In this document: positions 58,781-64,000 of the stretch, in pieces
Layout of the letters: each line of letters starts with the position of its first letter
Numbering within the stretch: the first letter of the stretch is position 1
NCBI GenBank assembly: GCA_028673005.1
Contig: CM054117.1
Coordinates: 33,638,561 to 33,702,560 of the forward strand
DNA: 64,000 nucleotides
Origin: Tanypteryx hageni
Lineage: Eukaryota > Arthropoda > Insecta > Odonata > Petaluridae
Direction of reading: 5' to 3'
Program-made: the position numbers and the translations under genes
Notes under the pieces: generated by a model
Database searches by the model: none
Told to the model about the DNA's origin: nothing
What the model saw: only the letters and a program-made list of their open reading frames with translations

Positions 58781-59110
58781 GTAATTCCTTTTTTTAGGCT
58801 GGTTTCCAAGGGAAACATAGCCTTACGAAATGGTCCTGTCTGTGTGTGTGTATCCCCTAATAACAACTTATGCACCAATGAACCGATTTTCATGAAATTT
58901 GGTATGAAGCTCGTACTGCCAGTGCCCACCTCCAGGTTATATTTTATTTGGCAAAGATTGAAGTCCCGGGTTCTATTCCAGGAAAGTTTTTTCACTATTA
59001 ATTTTTCATAGGAAATCTCAAATCCGTCGTGCAGAGATGTTTTCTTTAATACATTAAAATATCTTAAAATCGTGATATCGGAGCGAGGTTTGTACTTTTC
59101 TAAGGGGAAA
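58781..59110 (+). repeat. Possible dispersed arthropod repeat module
   Basis: A tgtctgtgtgtgtgtat run is followed by aatgaaccgattttcatgaa and atttggtatg. This phrase order (CTGT-type run, then 'accgattt...atgaaatttggtatg') is one I associate with repeats spread across insect genomes. I cannot assign it to an element class, and no boundaries were found. Confidence 0.4.
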
Positions 59111-59829
59111 AGAATGTAAATTCTGGTCGTATTTTCTTGAATTTCCCGTAAAATTAGCGTTTTTGCGTTTTAAATCGCATTTAATCGGATTATTGCCATG
59201 GAGACGATTATTGCCGAACTAGGCTTGAGCATAGACGAGCGATCAAATGGGTTATTTTCTTTTCCGCTCGACTACTCTTCAGCAATGGACAGTTGATCCA
59301 CACATATTAGCATATAAACAGTAACATTTATTAAATTCGTTTATTTAAAAAAAATGCATGAAAAATATGCCAGAAAGAGATTTTGACATTGCTTTTAGTA
59401 TTTTAAACCTGATAATGCTCTATTAATTTGTTTTCCAATTTTTCTCTATCATTGATAAACTATGAATCACAAGTGGTAGTATTTACGGTATGAGAATTCC
59501 TCGGAATGACTAACACATACTGATACATTTCCTGTCAATGTAATTAATAAATTCGGGACGACAACTTTGGGAAACCAGCCTGCATTAGTCCTGGTTTGGA
59601 CTTCTTGTTACTTTCTCCATACGTTGTATGGGACAAGGTATTGTTTTCACGAAAAAATCGATTTCCAGATTTCAACGTTTATGAGGTCCCCTGAACACTT
59701 TTTGCCCATTTTCTCAATGTCTATGTGATAGGAATTTTTCGGGTGCTATAACTCAAAAACTATTAATCAAACCATCGCGAACTTTTATATTTGACAAAGA
59801 GTTTAGTAGTTTTTGGTTAAAATCAGCCA
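59111..59829. other. AT-rich DNA, no gene seen
   Basis: No supported feature. Confidence 0.4.
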
Positions 59830-60025
59830 AGCCTTGCTATTTATCTTTCTTCTCTTACGCTTTTTTTCGTCGCCTCTCTCTCTCTCTCTATCTTGGACTA
59901 AAAGACCCGGAGAACGTTTCCATCGCTCCCTCCCAAGACGCTTACTGTCCTCTTCGCCTTCCCTCCTTCGATCCTCTTCCCTCACCGCCTCCTCAATTCT
60001 CTCGGCAATTTGCCTAATCCTCTTC
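59830..60025 (+). repeat. Dispersed repeat, copy 2 (short form)
   Basis: High-identity partner of 16114-16389, sharing gactaaaagacccggagaac, ccatcgctccctcccaagac and ccttccctccttcgatc. It lacks about 80-100 bases present in the first copy, joined cleanly after caagac. Confidence 0.8.
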
Positions 60026-60229
60026 TGTTGTTTTCTTTATTGTTGGAGCTTTATGAGTTTATTTTTGTTCTTTGTAAAATCTTCGGATTTTTCTCGCAGT
60101 TCCTTAAATTATTTATTGTCGTTTAACCTATTTGGAATTTTTTAGAAATATTACAGGTAACTATGGAGAAAGTCATGTGGTGGCCACATCAGATTTTTGC
60201 ATAGGTATAGTGGTGCTGGCTGGGTATTT

Positions 60230-60277
60230 TATAACGTAATTTGATGCTCGCCACACTGTAAAGGTTGCGGACCCCTG
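60230..60277. mobile_element. Right end of a hAT element, partner not found
   Basis: The sequence ends gttgcggacccctg. In reverse it begins CAGGGGTCCGCAACC, a typical hAT terminus, followed inward by tttacagtgtggcgagc. The expected left end flanked by ctctagtt was not found upstream, so this may be a truncated element. Confidence 0.55.
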
Positions 60278-60376
60278 CTCTAGTTGCAAAGATTGACGGA
60301 ACAGCAGAAAGGACATTTCATCAGAATTATCCGTTTTTAAGCGCTTTTGTAAATCACTTATTTGTTCCTCTTGACC

Positions 60377-60872
60377 TATACATGTATGTAGCCAATAGTA
60401 AATAAACAAAAACTCATTCACTGTAAACAGGAATAGAATATTCACATTCGCGCTGCAGGTTGCTGGCAAACAGCGTCGCAGGACCTAAGTAGAAAAGAGA
60501 CATGCGCACGCAGAAACATAATAATCCTTCGAAAGGCTCTCGCACAGTATACTCGGACAAAAACTTAAATAAACACCGATGGTTCGATAGTTAAGATGTC
60601 ATCTTTAGTATTGTAAAGAACTATATATTTTCCCTCACTACTGAAGATGACAGTTTAGCTGTCGAAACATCGGTGTCTAGTTTAAGTTTTGGTTAGAATA
60701 CATATCTATATACTGTGTGAGTGCATTTCGAAGGATTTGTGTGTTTCTGCGTGTGTCTCCTTTTGACTTAAGTCCTGCGACGGTGTTTACCAGCAACCTG
60801 CAGCGTGAATGTATTCTCTTCCTGTTTACGGTGAAGGAGTTTTTGTTTATTTACTATTGTATACATATGGAG
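60377..60872. mobile_element. Penelope-like imperfect inverted repeat, ~500 bp
   Basis: The left arm (about 60377-60603) and right arm (about 60640-60872) are diverged reverse complements. Matching blocks include ctgcaggttgctgg with ccagcaacctgcag, and aataatccttcgaaa with tttcgaaggattt. A hammerhead-like core lies at the inner end of each arm: well preserved on the right, decayed on the left. No open frame. The right arm runs straight into a LINE ORF2 tail. Confidence 0.7.
60637..60681 (+). ncRNA. Hammerhead ribozyme-like motif, best preserved
   Basis: CTGAAGA (60641-60647) fits CUGANGA. One unpaired T follows, then stem II gacag (60649-60653) with ctgtc (60659-60663) and loop tttag, then GAAA (60664-60667). 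Stem III is ACA (60667-60669) with TGT (60674-60676) around tcgg, giving a GUC triplet ending at C60677. Stem I is acta (60637-60640) with tagt (60678-60681). All elements of a type I hammerhead are present. The extra T before stem II is the main departure. Confidence 0.68.
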
Positions 60873-61290
60873 CATAGCTCTTTATGGTGCAGAGACGTGG
60901 ACGGTAAGGAGAAAGGAGGAAAAATATTTAGAAAGTTTTGAGATGTGGGTATGGAGAAGAATGATGAAAGTGAAATGGACAGAGAGGAAGAGAAACGAAG
61001 AAGTATTAGAAATGGTGGGAGAAGAAAGGATGCTAATAAAAACAATCAGGAAAAGAAAAGCAAATTGGATAGGGCACATATTGAGAAGACAGTGTTTACA
61101 AAGGACGATCTTAGAAGGAAAAATTAGTGGAAGAAGAGGAAGAGGGAGAAAAAGAATAGGAATAGTAGATAATATAAAGCAGGGATATACTACTTATAGA
61201 GGTATAAAAGAGGCTTCTAGGGAGAGAGAGAAATGGAGGCAGCGATTCAGTTAAAACCTGTCTTCGGACAGAAGCATGATGATGATGACT
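60873..61290 (+). pseudogene. LINE ORF2 C-terminal tail and 3' end
   Basis: The frame ending at 61254 reads IALYGAETWTVRRKEEKYLE, SFEMWVWRRMMKVKWTERKR, NEEVLEMVGEERMLIKTIRK, ANWIGHILRRQCLQRTIL, EGKISGRRGRGRKRIG and YRGIKEASREREKWRQRFS, then a stop. This is the region after the reverse-transcriptase palm that is common to many arthropod LINEs (YGAETWT, EMW-WRRM, RxxxWIGHxLRR, GRRGRGRKR). It is open for about 125 codons but lacks the RT palm and endonuclease. After the stop come the hairpin ctgtcttcggacag and (ATG/ATGA)n, the 3' end. It is fused upstream to the Penelope-like arm, so the copy is 5'-truncated. Confidence 0.88.
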
Positions 61291-62215
61291 ATTGTATTGT
61301 TTCACCGTGTCTCGTAACCCTCCCTTTCCATGTATGCAACCGATGAACGTCTAAATAATGAAACTAGAGAGACGCTATTAGAAATGTGCTATCGATTTTT
61401 TTCTCGAATTGAAACAAATGGTTAATCTCCTTTAGCCAGGAAAAAATTGAATAAATAAGTTGCAAAAAGGAACAGAGAAGATAAAGAGTAAATTATCGCT
61501 GAAGACAATTATTTTGTAACTGTAATGCGCAGCTGGCATCCTCAACCATCATTTTTTGCACACAGTTGCCTTTATAATTAATTCAAACAAAATTTCAGGG
61601 TATGCTACTCTATCTAAGATCGATACAACAATTTACTCTCATCGTTTAAAGCGAAACGTATGTATTTAAAAAAAAATCATCTTAGGCTACATAAAATGAG
61701 ATTATTTTCTAACATCTTTCGCTTCATCTTTTATTCTTCTTGCAGATATTTAGTTTTAACAATTCAATGTAGGAGAGGGGCTGGGGTATTTCGATCACTT
61801 TTAGCATAATGTTTTTTCCTTAATTTGGCAAATAATTAAAAAGTAATTTTTCAAATCGATTGACTTTTGCTCCCACTCCCTATTTTATCCCTATACGAAT
61901 CCTGAAGCACGCTATGAAGCCCTTAAAAACCAATTTCTCTGACCACTCAGCTCTTGTGAGAGCGATTTTTGCTGTTAAAAAACGAGATATTGCGTTTGAG
62001 GAAAAATTTATACGTTGAGACCAATGATCATTTTCAAACACGAAAGAAAGGGGATTGTCACGGGTTAAAAGAATCGTTTCTTATAAATACTACGCAAACT
62101 TTTTCTTAATTTTCGTTGCTGTAAACATAATTTTTTACGGTGAAAGGAATGATAAAAGGTCTCTATATTTTTTACGCCAATATAAAGAAGTAAAGCATCG
62201 CGAAGTTCTGTTTCT
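61291..62215. other. AT-rich unique DNA, no gene seen
   Basis: No supported feature. Confidence 0.4.
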
Positions 62216-62420
62216 TTGGAGAATAAATTTGAAACCGACAAGTGGTCACAATTTACTTTAAGTATACCAATTAGATTGCCGTGGTGTTTCACATTAATTT
62301 GCTTTGCACGGCGGTGTCTCTAAGGAAAATAAATTTCAATCCTCCAAACTGCTACAATTTATTTTAAAGAATCAGTATTAGGTTTCCATGGTACTTCCAA
62401 TTAATTTATTTTTCCTCGGA
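62216..62420 (+). repeat. Old two-copy tandem duplication (~100 bp unit)
   Basis: The blocks ggagaataaatttgaa, cacaatttactttaa and attaatttgctttgcacgg (62216-62310) recur as ggaaaataaatttcaa, tacaatttattttaa and aattaatttatttttcctcgg (62318-62420), at roughly two-thirds identity. Confidence 0.6.
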
Positions 62421-63793
62421 TTTTTTTATTTTAAATTTTGAACGGCGTAAAATATCTTTAGCGCAGTGAAATAAATATCGATAAAATGAATATTTTTATT
62501 TTAACAATACTTAGCAAAACTATTCATCGGCAGTGCCTTCACATAGCCATTAAAAATAAAAAAATGTGCGAAGGCGTCGGTTCAAGGTATTTATATGGAA
62601 TGCGCCTTTTTTATTAAATTAATACGAATTTTCGGAATTTATATTCACAATATAAGACGCTTGATTTTCTTCTCCTTCGGATCATTTTGTTTCGTTCCGA
62701 GGATTAATTTCTATTTTGATCTCCGGCTTCCTTCCTCTAGTGGCATCGCCATGGTACGAATTCGCTAATTCAAGAAGTCTTTATTGCGCGGAAGCCGTGC
62801 TTTACACCTAATCGCGAAAGCTGTGAATCGTTTCTTTTTTCTTTCTTGAAGGCTGCCGCCGCGTTGTCCGCCGTTTTTACTACCGGACCTTCAAAACAAT
62901 GAATCGACGGGGAGAAAAATTAACGCGACATCTTTTCCGAGCAGAAAAAAAAAACAAAAAACAAAAGAAAAAAAACAAGAGCAAAACAATTCCTCCATCT
63001 CGAGGGACTATTCGAATATTTTTTTTATCTCTTCTTCCACGAGACTTTTTTTAACGCACGCGAGTCCTTTATTTCCAGAGACTAGATACATCTGGATACG
63101 TAAAAAAGGATTCACCGTCGTATTTGGACCACATTCCGTGCGTCCGCTTCCATTTTTACAGTTTCGTTTTTTTTTGGTCGCAAAGCGCGGCGGGGGGATT
63201 TCGGAAGATTGGATACGAGTCGAGGGAGGCGAGTAAAAAAGCGGGACAACAATGGGTAACTAAGGTAAACGCTACGGGAGGGAGAGAGAGAGAGATGGGG
63301 GAGTAGGGAAAGAAGGAAGGGCTACTATGAGAGAAGTATGGTGCAAGCGATGAGATGGACGAGATATAGGGAAATGAAGGCGAAGAGTAGAAAGAGAAGA
63401 GAATGGAGGAGAGAGAGATGGAAATCTTGGGATCGTATAAGGAAGACAAAAACAGGGCAGAAATAATGGAGTGGTATTATGAGGAATCGGATGGTGTGTG
63501 TGAGTTAGAGAGAGAGAGAGGGAGGGAGAGAGAAAGCGAGATGGCAGAGACACGCGAGAAATACGAGGAAGGCGTAAGAGACGAGGAAAATTCATTGGCC
63601 ATTATACGAGAACGATACAGAGGCATTAAATCTAGATGTGTTGTTCGAGACAGTCGGGACTTTGGGAATCGCAGTATGTATGCATTGTTATCGCCAAAAC
63701 GTTTTCGTCCTCGGTTTTAGGAACCGGGCGGTTTCTTTCTTTCCATTCAAATTAGGGAATTAAATATAGCATCGGTCGCATATTTATTATATA
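62421..63793. other. Unique DNA with a GA-rich tract, no gene seen
   Basis: Purine-rich from about 63270 to 63600. Glu/Arg-rich frames there (up to 105 codons) reflect composition and overlap frames on the other strand. Confidence 0.4.
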
Positions 63794-64000
63794 CAGGGCT
63801 CGACAAATTTTCTAAAAAACTAGGCGCCAGCTCCAAAACCTAGGAGCCAGCGGAGACGTAACATAATTTTGCGGATATTTTTTATCGTAGTCAGAAAAAT
63901 AAATCTTTAATAATTTAGACACGAATTTGCTACAATAATTAAGCCATGCAAATTTATTTCTGTCCCATTATGTAACAGAATATAACAAGTAGGGCTGTAC
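63794..64000 (+). mobile_element. Left end of a hAT element, cut by the window edge
   Basis: The sequence starts cagggctcgacaaattttc, typical of hAT termini, and is followed by a subterminal pair aggcgccagctcc / cctaggagccagcg. The preceding bases are tattatata. The right end lies outside the window. Confidence 0.6.

Noticed and set aside
1..64000. CRISPR array, bacterial operon or phage-like system
   Set aside because: No regularly spaced direct repeats with unique spacers, no Shine-Dalgarno-led gene chains, and clear metazoan repeat content.

Overview
This window looks like non-coding, repeat-rich nuclear DNA from an animal, most likely an arthropod. The reasons are the mix of degenerate hAT, Tigger/pogo and Tc1-mariner transposons, LINE 3' ends, tRNA-derived SINEs, long (TA)n/(CA)n microsatellites and kilobase-scale purine/pyrimidine tracts, with no bacterial gene organisation. 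The species cannot be named from sequence alone. I found no intact host gene, no convincing host exon, and no rRNA or functional tRNA gene. Every stretch with recognisable protein homology is a broken transposase or reverse-transcriptase tail.

Layout. 1-7 kb: mostly unique AT-rich DNA, a tRNA-like SINE relic (5.2 kb), a hAT element carrying a second hAT MITE (5.38-5.95 kb) and a LINE 3' end (6.1 kb). 8-11 kb: a near-perfect 188-bp-arm inverted repeat with 12-bp target duplication and a hammerhead-like core (8.0-8.45 kb), a deleted DD34D mariner (8.9-9.8 kb) and a second small palindrome with a hammerhead-like core (10.9-11.0 kb). 11.8-27 kb: microsatellites, a Penelope-like fragment at 18.5 kb, a ~23-bp minisatellite (20.8-21.1 kb) and about 2 kb of purine-rich DNA (22.9-24.9 kb). 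27.3-35.8 kb: a cluster of hAT elements with good 8-bp target duplications, including one with a transposase remnant (27.3-28.4 kb) and a nested pair (33.65-34.5 kb). 39-44 kb: short duplications, non-autonomous hAT and pogo-like elements and two SINEs, one inside a pogo-like MITE. 45-54 kb: a local duplication, a 1.65-kb hAT relic, a LINE 3' end, a deleted mariner-like element and a deleted Tigger. 54-64 kb: small hAT elements, a second copy of a dispersed repeat shared with 16.1 kb, a large Penelope-like inverted repeat next to a LINE reverse-transcriptase tail, and the left end of a hAT element running off the window.

The most notable signal is a set of four hammerhead-ribozyme-like cores (CTGAAGA, stem, GAAA). 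Three sit at the centre of inverted repeats. Two of these (8.2 and 60.6 kb) also have a foldable stem III, an NUC cleavage triplet and a short stem I. This fits Penelope-like retroelement terminal repeats, which are known to carry hammerhead motifs.

The transposons do not work together as a system. The nesting and target duplications instead give relative ages of insertions. All boundaries were read by eye.
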